64,000 bases of DNA from positions 48,688,078-48,752,077 of the forward strand of contig NC_091014.1 in assembly GCF_041296385.1 (NCBI RefSeq). Direction: 5' to 3'. Shown here one piece after another: positions 46,371 to 59,862 of this stretch. The stretch comes from Aphelocoma coerulescens (lineage: Eukaryota; Chordata; Aves; Passeriformes; Corvidae). The notes beneath the pieces were generated by a model. It searched no databases. It had not been told where the DNA came from and saw only the letters and a list, made by a program, of their open reading frames with translations. Numbering within the stretch: position 1 is the first letter of the stretch; the number at the start of each line of letters is the position of its first letter. The translations under genes and the position numbers were made by a program.

Positions 46371-47280
46371 TTGAGAAATCCACAAAGCCAGGAGCTCCAG
46401 GGATACTCAGCATGAGAAAGGCAGGCCAAGCTTATCGCAGCACAGCCAAAACCTTGCTCCCACTTCTTCATTCTTCTTGGAAGTCGCCACAACCCAATGC
46501 CTGATTTCTGGCTCAATCTAGGGTTAGGGTTAGGGTTAGGGTTACGCCTAGGGTTAGGCTTGAGAAACCCACAAAGCCAGGAGCTCCAGGGATACTCCCC
46601 ATGCGAAAGGCAGGCCAAGCTGATCGCAGCACAGCCAAAACCTTGCTCCCACTTCTTCATTCTTATTGGAATTCACCACAGCCCAATGCCCGATTTCTGG
46701 CTCAAACTAGGGTTAGGGTTACGCCTAGGGTTAGGCTTGAGAAAACCACAAAGTCAGGAGCTCCAGGGACACCCACCATGCGAAAGGCAGGCCAAGTTGA
46801 GCACGATACAGTTAAAACCTTGCTCCCTCTTCTTCTTTCTGCTTGGAACTCGCTGCCGCCCAATGCCCCATTTCTGGCTCAAAATAGGGTTATGGTCGTG
46901 GTTACACCTAGTGTTAGGCTTTGAGAAATCCACAAAGCCAGGAGCTCCAGGGATACTCCCCATGCGAAAGGCAGGCCAAGCTTATCGCAGCACAAGCAAA
47001 ACCTTGCTCCCTCTTCTTCATTCTTCTTGGAACTTGCCACAGCCCAATGCCCGATTTCTGGCTCAATCTAGGGTTAGGGTTACGCCTAGGGTTAGGCTTG
47101 AGAAAACCACAAAGCCAGGAGCTCCAGGGACACTCACCATGCGAAAGGCAGGCCAAGTTGAGCACGATACAGTTAAAACCGTGCTCCCTCTTCTTCTTTC
47201 TGCTTGGAACTCGCCGTCGCCCAATGCCCCATTTCTGGCTCAAACTAGGTTATGGTTATGGTTACACCGAGTGTTAGGAT
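46371..47280 (+). repeat. A-B-C4-B-C1
   Basis: Monomers start at 46371, 46560, 46737, 46921 and 47098. The A has CATGAGAAAGG instead of CATGCGAAAGG. Much of it recurs near 61.3-61.8 kb at offset 14,963. Confidence 0.88.
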
Positions 47281-50200
47281 TTGAGAAATCCACAAAGCCA
47301 GGAGCTCCAGGGATACTCAGCATGCGAAAGGCAGGCCAAGCTTATCGCAGCACAGCCAAAACCTTGCTCCCACTTCTTCATTCTTCTTGGAAGTCGCCAC
47401 AACCCAATGCCTGATTTCTGGCTCAATCTAGGGTTAGGGTTAGGGTTAGGGTTACGCCTAGGGTTAGGCTTGAGAAAACCACAAAGCCAGGAGCTCCAGA
47501 GATACTCCCCATGCGAAAGGCAGGCCAAGCTTATCGCAGCACAGCCAAAACCTTGCTCCCACTTCTTCATTCTTATTGGAATTCACCACAGCCCAATGCC
47601 TGATTTCTGGCTCAAACTAGGGTTAGGGTTACGCCTAGGGTTAGGCTTGAGAAAACCACAAAGCCAGGAGATCCAGGGACACTCCCCATGCGAAAGGCAG
47701 GCCAAGCTTATCGCAGCACAGCCAAAACCTTGCTCCCTCTTCTTCATTCTTCTTGGAACTTGCCACAGCCCAATGCCCGATTTCTGGCTCAATCTAGGGT
47801 TAGGGTTACGCCTAGGGTAAGGTTTGAGAAAACCACAAAGCCAGGAGCTCCAGGGACACTCACCATGCGAAAGGCAGGCCAAGTTGAGCACGATACAGTT
47901 AAAACCTTGCTCCCTCTTCTTGTTTCTGCTTGGAACTCACCGTCGCCCAATGCCCCATTTCTGGCTCAAACTAGGTTATGGTTATGGTTACACCTAGTGT
48001 TAGGATTTGAGAAATCCACAAAGCCAGGAGCTCCAGGGATACTCCCCATGCGAAAGGCAGGCCAAGCTTATCGCAGCACAGCCAAAACCTTGCTCCCTCT
48101 TCTTCATTCTTCTTGGAAGTCGCCACAACCCAATGCCTGATTTCTGGCTCAATCTAGGGTTAGGGTTAGGGTTAGGGTTACGCCTAGGGTTAGGCTTGAG
48201 AAACCCACAAAGCCAGGAGCTCCAGGGATACTCACCATGCGAAAGGCAGGCCAAGCTTATCGCAGCACAGCCAAAACCTTGCTCCCACTTCTTCATTCTT
48301 CTTGGAATTCACCACAGCCCAATGCCCGATTTCTGGCTCAAACTAGGGTTAGGGTTACGCCTAGGGTAAGGTTTGAGAAAACCACAAAGCCAGGAGCTCC
48401 AGGGATACTCCCCATGCGAAAGGCAGGCCAAGCTTATCGCAGCACAGCCAAAACCTTGCTCCCACTTCTTCATTCTTATTGGAATTCACCACAGCCCAAT
48501 GCCCGATTTCTGGCTCAAACTAGGGTTAGGGTTACGCCTAGGGTTAGGCTTGAGAAAACCACAAAGCCAGGAGCTCCAGGGGCACCCACCATGTGAAAGG
48601 CAGGCCAAGTTGAGCACGATACAGTTAAAACCTTGCTCCCTCTTCTTCTTTCTGCTTGGAACTCGCTGCCGCCCAATGCCCCATTTCTGGCTCAAAATAG
48701 GGTTATTGTCGTGGTTACACCTAGTGTTAGGCTTTGAGAAATCCACAAAGCCAGGAGCTCCAGGGATACTCCCCATGCGAAAGGCAGGCCAAGCTTATCG
48801 CAGCACAAGCAAAACCTTGCTCCCTCTTCTTCATTCTTCTTGGAACTTGCCACAGCCCAATGCCCGATTTCTGGCTCAATCTAGGGTTAGGGTTACGCCT
48901 AGGGTTAGGCTTGAGAAAACCACAAAGCCAGGAGCTCCAGGGACACTCACCATGCGAAAGGCAGGCCAAGTTGAGCACGATACAGTTAAAACCGTGCTCC
49001 CTCTTCTTCTTTCTGCTTGGAACTCGCCGTCGCCCAATGCCCCATTTCTGGCTCAAACTAGGTTATGGTTATGGTTACACCGAGTGTTAGGATTTGAGAA
49101 ATCCACAAAGCCAGGAGCTCCAGGGATACTCAGCATGCGAAAGGCAGGCCAAGCTTATCGCAGCACAGCCAAAACCTTGCTCCCACTTCTTCATTCTTCT
49201 TGGAAGTCGCCACAACCCAATGCCTGATTTCTGGCTCAATCTAGGGTTAGGGTTAGGGTTAGGGTTACGCCTAGGGTTAGGCTTGAGAAAACCACAAAGC
49301 CAGGAGCTCCAGAGATACTCCCCATGCGAAAGGCAGGCCAAGCTTATCGCAGCACAGCCAAAACCTTGCTCCCACTTCTTCATTCTTATTGGAATTCACC
49401 ACAGCCCAATGCCTGATTTCTGGCTCAAACTAGGGTTAGGGTTACGCCTAGGGTTAGGCTTGAGAAAACCACAAAGCCAGGAGATCCAGGGACACTCCCC
49501 ATGCGAAAGGCAGGCCAAGCTTATCGCAGCACAGCCAAAACCTTGCTCCCTCTTCTTCATTCTTCTTGGAACTTGCCACAGCCCAATGCCCGATTTCTGG
49601 CTCAATCTAGGGTTAGGGTTACGCCTAGGGTAAGGTTTGAGAAAACCACAAAGCCAGGAGCTCCAGGGACACTCACCATGCGAAAGGCAGGCCAAGTTGA
49701 GCACGATACAGTTAAAACCTTGCTCCCTCTTCTTGTTTCTGCTTGGAACTCACCGTCGCACAATGCCCCATTTCTGGCTCAAACTAGGTTATGGTTATGG
49801 TTACACCTAGTGTTAGGCTTTGAGAAATCCACAAAGCCAGGAGCTCCAGGGATACTCCCCATGCGAAAGGCAGGCCAAGCTTATCGCAGCACAGCCAAAA
49901 CCTTGCTCCCTCTTCTTCATTCTTCTTGGAAGTCGCCACAACCCAATGCCTGATTTCTGGCTCAATCTAGGGTTAGGGTTAGGGTTAGGGTTACGCCTAG
50001 GGTTAGGCTTGAGAAACCCACAAAGCCAGGAGCTCCAGGGATACTCACCATGCGAAAGGCAGGCCAAGCTTATCGCAGCACAGCCAAAACCTTGCTCCCA
50101 CTTCTTCATTCTTCTTGGAATTCACCACAGCCCAATGCCCGATTTCTGGCTCAAACTAGGGTTAGGGTTACGCCTAGGGTAAGGTTTGAGAAAACCACAA

Positions 50201-50906
50201 AGCCAGGAGCTCCAGGGATACTCCCCATGCGAAAGGCAGGCCAAGCTTATCGCAGCACAGCCAAAACCTTGCTCCCACTTCTTCATTCTTATTGGAATTC
50301 ACCACAGCCCAATGCCCGATTTCTGGCTCAAACTAGGGTTAGGGTTACGCCTAGGGTTAGGCTTGAGAAAACCACAAAGCCAGGAGCTCCAGGGGCACCC
50401 ACCATGTGAAAGGCAGGCCAAGTTGAGCACGATACAGTTAAAACCTTGCTCCCTCTTCTTCTTTCTGCTTGGAACTCGCTGCCGCCCAATGCCCCATTTC
50501 TGGCTCAAAATAGGGTTATTGTCGTGGTTACACCTAGTGTTAGGCTTTGAGAAATCCACAAAGCCAGGAGCTCCAGGGATACTCCCCATGCGAAAGGCAG
50601 GCCAAGCTTATCGCAGCACAAGCAAAACCTTGCTCCCTCTTCTTCATTCTTCTTGGAACTTGCCACAGCCCAATGCCCGATTTCTGGCTCAATCTAGGGT
50701 TAGGGTTACGCCTAGGGTTAGGCTTGAGAAAACCACAAAGCCAGGAGCTCCAGGGACACTCACCATGCGAAAGGCAGGCCAAGTTGAGCACGATACAGTT
50801 AAAACCGTGCTCCCTCTTCTTCTTTCTGCTTGGAACTCGCCGTCGCCCAATGCCCCATTTCTGGCTCAAACTAGGTTATGGTTATGGTTACACCGAGTGT
50901 TAGGGT
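47281..50906 (+). repeat. Two tandem 1,813-bp 10-mers
   Basis: Unit starts are 47281 and 49094. The order is A-B-b-C1-A-B-B-C4-B-C1, and the lengths sum to 1,813. A third copy is at 55,669-57,481. The second and third copies share CGTCGCACAATGCC in the first C1; the first copy has CGTCGCCCAATGCC. Confidence 0.92.
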
Positions 50907-53287
50907 TTGAGAAATCCACAAAGCCAGGAGCTCCAGGGATACTCAGCATGCGAAAGGCAGGCCAAGCTTATCGCAGCACAGCCAAAACCTTGCTCCCACT
51001 TCTTCATTCTTCTTGGAAGTCGCCACAACCCAATGCCTGATTTCTGGCTCAATCTAGGGTTAGGGTTAGGGTTAGGGTTACGCCTAGGGTTAGGCTTGAG
51101 AAAACCACAAAGCCAGGAGCTCCAGAGATACTCCCCATGCGAAAGGCAGGCCAAGCTTATCGCAGCACAAGCAAAACCTTGCTCCCTCTTCTTCATTCTT
51201 CTTGGAACTTGCCACAGCCCAATGCCCGATTTCTGTCTCAATCTAGGGTTAGGGTTACGCCTAGGGTTAGGCTTGAGAAAACCACAAAGCCAGGAGCTCC
51301 AGGGACACTCACCATGCGAAAGGCAGGCCAAGTTGAGCACGATACAGTTAAAACCTTGCTCCCTCTTCTTGTTTCTGCTTGGAACTCACCGCCGCCCAAT
51401 GCCCCATTTCTGGCTCAAACTAGGTTATGGTTATGGTTACACCTAGTGTTAGGGTTTGAGAAATCCACAAAGCCAGGAGCTCCAGGGATACTCAGCATGC
51501 GAAAGGCAGGCCAAGCTTATCGCAGCACAGCCAAAACCTTGCTCCCACTTCTTCATTCTTCTTGGAAGTTGCCACAACCCAATGCCTGATTTCTGGCTCA
51601 ATCTAGGGTTAGGGTTAGGGTTAGGGTTACGCCTAGGGTTAGGCTTGAGAAAACCACAAAGCCAGGAGCTCCAGGGATACTCACCATGCGAAAGGCAGGC
51701 CAAGCTTATTGCAGCACAGCCAAAACCTTGCTCCCACTTCTTCATTCTTCTTGGAATTTGATACAGCCCAATGCCCGATTTCTGGCTCAAACTAGGGTTA
51801 GGGTTACGCCTAGGGTAAGGTTTGAGAAAACCACAAAGCCAGGAGCTCCAGGGACACTCACCATGCGAAAGGCAGGCCAAGTTGAGCACGATACAGTTAA
51901 ACCCTTGCTCCCTCTTCCTCTTTCTGCTTGGAACTCACCTCCGCCCAATGCCCCATTTCTGGCTCAAACTAGGTTATGGTTATGGTTACACCTAGTGTTA
52001 GGATTTGAGAAATCCACAAAGCCAGGAGCTCCAGGGATACTCAGCATGCGAAAGGCAGGCCAAGCTTATCGCAGCACAGCCAAAACCTTGCTCCCTCTTC
52101 TTCATTCTTCTTGGAAGTCGCCACAACCCAATGCCTGATTTCTGGCTCAATCTAGGGTTAGGGTTAGGGTTAGGGTTACGCCTAGGGTTAGGCTTGAGAA
52201 ACCCACAAAGCCAGGAGCTCCAGGGATACTCCCCATGCGAAAGGCAGGCCAAGCTTATCGCAGCACAGCCAAAACCTTGCTCCCACTTCTTCATTCTTAT
52301 TGGAATTCACCACAGCCCAATGCCCGATTTCTGGCTCAAACTAGGGTTAGGGTTACGCCTAGGGTTAGGCTTGAGAAAACCACAAAGCCAGGAGCTCCAG
52401 GGACACCCACCATGCGAAAGGCAGGCCAAGTTGAGCACGATACAGTTAAAACCTTGCTCCCTCTTCTTCTTTCTGCTTGGAACTCGCTGCCGCCCAATGC
52501 CACATTTCTGGCTCAAAATAGGGTTATGGTCGTGGTTACACCTAGTGTTAGGGTTTGAGAAATCCACAAAGCCAGGAGCTCCAGGGATACTCAGCATGCG
52601 AAAGGCAGGCCAAGCTTATCGCAGCACAGCCAAAACCTTGCTCCCTCTTCTTCATTCTTCTTGGAAGTCGCCACAACCCAATGCCTGATTTCTGGCTCAA
52701 ACTAGGGTTAGGGTTAGGGTTAGGGTTACGCCTAGGGTTAGGCTTGAGAAAACCACAAAGCCAGGAGCTCCAGGGACACTCACCATGCGAAAGGCAGGCC
52801 AAGTTGAGCACGATACAGTTAAAACCTTGCTCCCTCTTCTTCTTTCTGCTTGGAACTCACCGCCGCCCAATGCCCCATTTCTGGCTCAAACTAGGTTATG
52901 GTTATGGTTACACCTAGTGTTAGGATTTGAGAAATCCACAAAGCCAGGAGCTCCAGGGATACTCCCCATGCGAAAGGCAGGCCAAGCTGATCGCAGCACA
53001 GCCAAAACCTTGCTCCCACTTCTTCATTCTTATTGGAATTCACCACAGCCCAATGCCCGATTTCTGGCTCAAACTAGGGTTAGGGTTACGCCTAGGGTTA
53101 GGCTTGAGAAAACCACAAAGCCAGGAGCTCCAGGGACACCCACCATGTGAAAGGCAGGCCAAGTTGAGCACGATACAGTTAAAACCTTGCTCCCTCTTCT
53201 TCTTTCTGCTTGGAACTCGCTGCCGCCCAATGCCCCATTTCTGGCTCAAAATAGGGTTATGGTCGTGGTTACACCTAGTGTTAGGCT
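49094..53287 (+). repeat. Segmental duplication, left copy (offset 6,575 bp)
   Basis: The monomer order from 49,094 to 53,287 is repeated at 55,669-59,862. A few substitutions separate the copies, for example TTCTGTCTC near 51,235 versus TTCTGGCTC, and GTTAGGCTT near 49,815 versus GTTAGGATT. Confidence 0.87.
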
Positions 53288-55668
53288 TTGAGAAATCCAC
53301 AAAGCCAGGAGCTCCAGGGATACTCCCCATGCGAAAGGCAGGCCAAGCTTATCGCAGCACAGCCAAAACCTTGCTCCCACTTCTTCATTCTTATTGGAAT
53401 TCACCACAGCCCAATGCCCGATTTCTGGCTCAAACTAGGGTTAGGGTTACGCCTAGGGTTAGGCTTGAGAAAACCACAAAGCCAGGAGCTCCAGGGACAC
53501 TCACCATGCGAAAGGCAGGCCAAGTTGAGCACGATACAGTTAAAACCTTGCTCCCTCTTCTTCTTTCTGCTTGGAACTTGCCGCCGCCCAATGCCCCATT
53601 TCTGGCCCTAACTTCGGTTATGTTTATGGTTACACCTAGTGTTAGGATTTGAGAAATCCACAAAGCCAGGAGCTCCAGGGATACTCCCCATGCGAAAGGC
53701 AGGCCAAGCTTATCGCAGCACAGCCAAAACCTTGCTCCCACTTCTTCATTCTTCTTGGAAGTCGCCACAACCCAATGCCTGATTTCTGGCTCAATCTAGG
53801 GTTAGGGTTAGGGTTAGGGTTACGCCTAGGGTTAGGCTTGAGAAAACCACAAAGCCAGGAGCTCCAGAGATACTCCCCATGCGAAAGGCAGGCCAAGCTT
53901 ATCGCAGCACAAGCAAAACCTTGCTCCCTCTTCTTCATTCTTCTTGGAACTTGCCACAGCCCAATGCCCGATTTCTGGCTCAATCTAGGGTTAGGGTTAC
54001 GCCTAGGGTTAGGCTTGAGAAAACCACAAAGCCAGGAGCTCCAGGGACACTCACCATGCGAAAGGCAGGCCAAGTTGAGCACGATACAGTTAAAACCGTG
54101 CTCCCTCTTCTTCTTTCTGCTTGGAACTCGCCGTCGCCCAATGCCCCATTTCTGGCTCAAACTAGGTTATGGTTATGGTTACACCGAGTGTTAGGGTTTG
54201 AGAAATCCACAAAGCCAGGAGCTCCAGGGATACTCAGCATGCGAAAGGCAGGCCAAGCTTATCGCAGCACAGCCAAAACCTTGCTCCCACTTCTTCATTC
54301 TTCTTGGAAGTCGCCACAACCCAATGCCTGATTTCTGGCTCAATCTAGGGTTAGGGTTAGGGTTAGGGTTACGCCTAGGGTTAGGCTTGAGAAAACCACA
54401 AAGCCAGGAGCTCCAGAGATACTCCCCATGCGAAAGGCAGGCCAAGCTTATCGCAGCACAGCCAAAACCTTGCTCCCACTTCTTCATTCTTCTTGGAATT
54501 TGATACAGCCCAATGCCCGATTTCTGGCTCAGTCTAGGGTTAGGGTTACGCCTAGGGTTAGGCTTGAGAAAATCACAAAGCCAGGAGCTCCAGGGACACT
54601 CACCATGCGAAAGGCAGGCCAAGTTGAGCACGATACAGTTAAAACCTTGCTCCCTCTTCTTCTTTCTGCTTGGAACGCGCCGTCGCCCAATGCCCCATTT
54701 CTGGCTCAAACTAGGTTATGGTTATGGTTACACCTAGTGTTAGGGTTTGAGAAATCCATAAAACCAGGAGCTCCAGGGATACTCAGCATGCGAAAGGCAG
54801 GCCAAGCTTATCGCAGCACAGCCAAAACCTTGCTCCCACTTCTTCATTCTTCTTGGAAGTCGCCACAACCCAATGCCTGATTTCTGGCTCAATCTAGGGT
54901 TAGGGTTAGGGTTAGGGTTATGCCTAGGGTTAGGCTTGAGAAAACCACAAAGCCAGGAGCTCCAGGGATACTCCCCATGCGAAAGGCAGGCCAAGCTTAT
55001 CGCAGCACAGCCAAAACCTTGCTCTCACTTCTTCATTCTTCTTGGAAGTCGCCACAACCCAATGCCTGATTTCTGGCTCAAACTAGGGTTAGGGTTAGGG
55101 TTAGGGTTATGCCTAGGGTAAGGTTTGAGAAAACCACAAAGCCAGGAGCTCCAGGGACACTCACCATGTGAAAGGCAGGCCAAGTTGAGCACGATACAGT
55201 TAAAAGCTTGCTCCCTCTTCTTCTTTCTGCTTGGAACTCGCCGCCGCCCAATGCCCCATTTCTGGCTCAAAATAGGGTTATGGTCGTGGTTACACCTAGT
55301 GTTAGGCTTTGAGAAATCCACAAAGCCAGGAGCTCCAGGGATACTCCCCATGCGAAAGGCAGGCCAAGCTTATCGCAGCACAAGCAAAACCTTGCTCCCT
55401 CTTCTTCATTCTTCTTGGAACTTGCCACAGCCCAATGCCCGATTTCTGGCTCAATCTAGGGTTAGGGTTACGCCTAGGGTTAGGCTTGAGAAAACCACAA
55501 AGCCAGGAGCTCCAGGGACACTCACCATGCGAAAGGCAGGCCAAGTTGAGCACGATACAGTTAAAACCGTGCTCCCTCTTCTTCTTTCTGCTTGGAACTC
55601 GCCGTCGCCCAATGCCCCATTTCTGGCTCAAACTAGGTTATGGTTATGGTTACACCGAGTGTTAGGAT
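50907..55668 (+). repeat. Trimers and C4 blocks between 10-mers
   Basis: The block contains A-B-C1 at 50907 and 51456, A-B-C4-A-C1 at 52005, B-C4-B-C2 at 52927, A-B-C1 at 53649 and 54198, and A-A-C4-B-C1 at 54747. The C4 at 55125 combines a C3-type AAAAGCTTGC body with a C4 end. The part 52,744-54,190 matches 43,260-44,706 at offset 9,484. Confidence 0.88.
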
Positions 55669-57481
55669 TTGAGAAATCCACAAAGCCAGGAGCTCCAGGG
55701 ATACTCAGCATGCGAAAGGCAGGCCAAGCTTATCGCAGCACAGCCAAAACCTTGCTCCCACTTCTTCATTCTTCTTGGAAGTCGCCACAACCCAATGCCT
55801 GATTTCTGGCTCAATCTAGGGTTAGGGTTAGGGTTAGGGTTACGCCTAGGGTTAGGCTTGAGAAAACCACAAAGCCAGGAGCTCCAGAGATACTCCCCAT
55901 GCGAAAGGCAGGCCAAGCTTATCGCAGCACAGCCAAAACCTTGCTCCCACTTCTTCATTCTTATTGGAATTCACCACAGCCCAATGCCTGATTTCTGGCT
56001 CAAACTAGGGTTAGGGTTACGCCTAGGGTTAGGCTTGAGAAAACCACAAAGCCAGGAGATCCAGGGACACTCCCCATGCGAAAGGCAGGCCAAGCTTATC
56101 GCAGCACAGCCAAAACCTTGCTCCCTCTTCTTCATTCTTCTTGGAACTTGCCACAGCCCAATGCCCGATTTCTGGCTCAATCTAGGGTTAGGGTTACGCC
56201 TAGGGTAAGGTTTGAGAAAACCACAAAGCCAGGAGCTCCAGGGACACTCACCATGCGAAAGGCAGGCCAAGTTGAGCACGATACAGTTAAAACCTTGCTC
56301 CCTCTTCTTGTTTCTGCTTGGAACTCACCGTCGCACAATGCCCCATTTCTGGCTCAAACTAGGTTATGGTTATGGTTACACCTAGTGTTAGGATTTGAGA
56401 AATCCACAAAGCCAGGAGCTCCAGGGATACTCCCCATGCGAAAGGCAGGCCAAGCTTATCGCAGCACAGCCAAAACCTTGCTCCCTCTTCTTCATTCTTC
56501 TTGGAAGTCGCCACAACCCAATGCCTGATTTCTGGCTCAATCTAGGGTTAGGGTTAGGGTTAGGGTTACGCCTAGGGTTAGGCTTGAGAAACCCACAAAG
56601 CCAGGAGCTCCAGGGATACTCACCATGCGAAAGGCAGGCCAAGCTTATCGCAGCACAGCCAAAACCTTGCTCCCACTTCTTCATTCTTCTTGGAATTCAC
56701 CACAGCCCAATGCCCGATTTCTGGCTCAAACTAGGGTTAGGGTTACGCCTAGGGTAAGGTTTGAGAAAACCACAAAGCCAGGAGCTCCAGGGATACTCCC
56801 CATGCGAAAGGCAGGCCAAGCTTATCGCAGCACAGCCAAAACCTTGCTCCCACTTCTTCATTCTTATTGGAATTCACCACAGCCCAATGCCCGATTTCTG
56901 GCTCAAACTAGGGTTAGGGTTACGCCTAGGGTTAGGCTTGAGAAAACCACAAAGCCAGGAGCTCCAGGGGCACCCACCATGTGAAAGGCAGGCCAAGTTG
57001 AGCACGATACAGTTAAAACCTTGCTCCCTCTTCTTCTTTCTGCTTGGAACTCGCTGCCGCCCAATGCCCCATTTCTGGCTCAAAATAGGGTTATTGTCGT
57101 GGTTACACCTAGTGTTAGGCTTTGAGAAATCCACAAAGCCAGGAGCTCCAGGGATACTCCCCATGCGAAAGGCAGGCCAAGCTTATCGCAGCACAAGCAA
57201 AACCTTGCTCCCTCTTCTTCATTCTTCTTGGAACTTGCCACAGCCCAATGCCCGATTTCTGGCTCAATCTAGGGTTAGGGTTACGCCTAGGGTTAGGCTT
57301 GAGAAAACCACAAAGCCAGGAGCTCCAGGGACACTCACCATGCGAAAGGCAGGCCAAGTTGAGCACGATACAGTTAAAACCGTGCTCCCTCTTCTTCTTT
57401 CAGCTTGGAACTCGCCGTCGCCCAATGCCCCATTTCTGGCTCAAACTAGGTTATGGTTATGGTTACACCGAGTGTTAGGGT
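55669..57481 (+). repeat. Third 1,813-bp 10-mer
   Basis: It has the same order as 47,281-49,093 and 49,094-50,906 and is most like the second copy. Its last C1 has TTTCAGCTTGG instead of TTTCTGCTTGG. Confidence 0.9.
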
Positions 57482-59862
57482 TTGAGAAATCCACAAAGCC
57501 AGGAGCTCCAGGGATACTCAGCATGCGAAAGGCAGGCCAAGCTTATCGCAGCACAGCCAAAACCTTGCTCCCACTTCTTCATTCTTCTTGGAAGTCGCCA
57601 CAACCCAATGCCTGATTTCTGGCTCAATCTAGGGTTAGGGTTAGGGTTAGGGTTACGCCTAGGGTTAGGCTTGAGAAAACCACAAAGCCAGGAGCTCCAG
57701 AGATACTCCCCATGCGAAAGGCAGGCCAAGCTTATCGCAGCACAAGCAAAACCTTGCTCCCTCTTCTTCATTCTTCTTGGAACTTGCCACAGCCCAATGC
57801 CCGATTTCTGGCTCAAACTAGGGTTAGGGTTACGCCTAGGGTTAGGCTTGAGAAAACCACAAAGCCAGGAGCTCCAGGGACACTCACCATGCGAAAGGCA
57901 GGCCAAGTTGAGCACGATACAGTTAAAACCTTGCTCCCTCTTCTTGTTTCTGCTTGGAACTCACCGCCGCCCAATGCCCCATTTCTGGCTCAAACTAGGT
58001 TATGGTTATGGTTACACCTAGTGTTAGGGTTTGAGAAATCCACAAAGCCAGGAGCTCCAGGGATACTCAGCATGCGAAAGGCAGGCCAAGCTTATCGCAG
58101 CACAGCCAAAACCTTGCTCCCACTTCTTCATTCTTCTTGGAAGTTGCCACAACCCAATGCCTGATTTCTGGCTCAATCTAGGGTTAGGGTTAGGGTTAGG
58201 GTTACGCCTAGGGTTAGGCTTGAGAAAACCACAAAGCCAGGAGCTCCAGGGATACTCACCATGCGAAAGGCAGGCCAAGCTTATTGCAGCACAGCCAAAA
58301 CCTTGCTCCCACTTCTTCATTCTTCTTGGAATTTGATACAGCCCAATGCCCGATTTCTGGCTCAAACTAGGGTTAGGGTTACGCCTAGGGTAAGGTTTGA
58401 GAAAACCACAAAGCCAGGAGCTCCAGGGACACTCACCATGCGAAAGGCAGGCCAAGTTGAGCACGATACAGTTAAACCCTTGCTCCCTCTTCCTCTTTCT
58501 GCTTGGAACTCACCTCCGCCCAATGCCCCATTTCTGGCTCAAACTAGGTTATGGTTATGGTTACACCTAGTGTTAGGATTTGAGAAATCCACAAAGCCAG
58601 GAGCTCCAGGGATACTCAGCATGCGAAAGGCAGGCCAAGCTTATCGCAGCACAGCCAAAACCTTGCTCCCTCTTCTTCATTCTTCTTGGAAGTCGCCACA
58701 ACCCAATGCCTGATTTCTGGCTCAATCTAGGGTTAGGGTTAGGGTTAGGGTTACGCCTAGGGTTAGGCTTGAGAAACCCACAAAGCCAGGAGCTCCAGGG
58801 ATACTCCCCATGCGAAAGGCAGGCCAAGCTTATCGCAGCACAGCCAAAACCTTGCTCCCACTTCTTCATTCTTATTGGAATTCACCACAGCCCAATGCCC
58901 GATTTCTGGCTCAAACTAGGGTTAGGGTTACGCCTAGGGTTAGGCTTGAGAAAACCACAAAGCCAGGAGCTCCAGGGACACCCACCATGCGAAAGGCAGG
59001 CCAAGTTGAGCACGATACAGTTAAAACCTTGCTCCCTCTTCTTCTTTCTGCTTGGAACTCGCTGCCGCCCAATGCCACATTTCTGGCTCAAAATAGGGTT
59101 ATGGTCGTGGTTACACCTAGTGTTAGGGTTTGAGAAATCCACAAAGCCAGGAGCTCCAGGGATACTCAGCATGCGAAAGGCAGGCCAAGCTTATCGCAGC
59201 ACAGCCAAAACCTTGCTCCCTCTTCTTCATTCTTCTTGGAAGTCGCCACAACCCAATGCCTGATTTCTGGCTCAAACTAGGGTTAGGGTTAGGGTTAGGG
59301 TTACGCCTAGGGTTAGGCTTGAGAAAACCACAAAGCCAGGAGCTCCAGGGACACTCACCATGCGAAAGGCAGGCCAAGTTGAGCACGATACAGTTAAAAC
59401 CTTGCTCCCTCTTCTTCTTTCTGCTTGGAACTCACCGCCGCCCAATGCCCCATTTCTGGCTCAAACTAGGTTATGGTTATGGTTACACCTAGTGTTAGGA
59501 TTTGAGAAATCCACAAAGCCAGGAGCTCCAGGGATACTCCCCATGCGAAAGGCAGGCCAAGCTGATCGCAGCACAGCCAAAACCTTGCTCCCACTTCTTC
59601 ATTCTTATTGGAATTCACCACAGCCCAATGCCCGATTTCTGGCTCAAACTAGGGTTAGGGTTACGCCTAGGGTTAGGCTTGAGAAAACCACAAAGCCAGG
59701 AGCTCCAGGGACACTCACCATGTGAAAGGCAGGCCAAGTTGAGCACGATACAGTTAAAACCTTGCTCCCTCTTCTTCTTTCTGCTTGGAACTCGCTGCCG
59801 CCCAATGCCCCATTTCTGGCTCAAAATAGGGTTATGGTCGTGGTTACACCTAGTGTTAGGCT
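55669..59862 (+). repeat. Segmental duplication, right copy (offset 6,575 bp)
   Basis: This is the counterpart of 49,094-53,287, separated from it by 2,381 bp of other monomers. After the copy the offset changes to 6,025, a difference of 550 bp. Confidence 0.87.
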
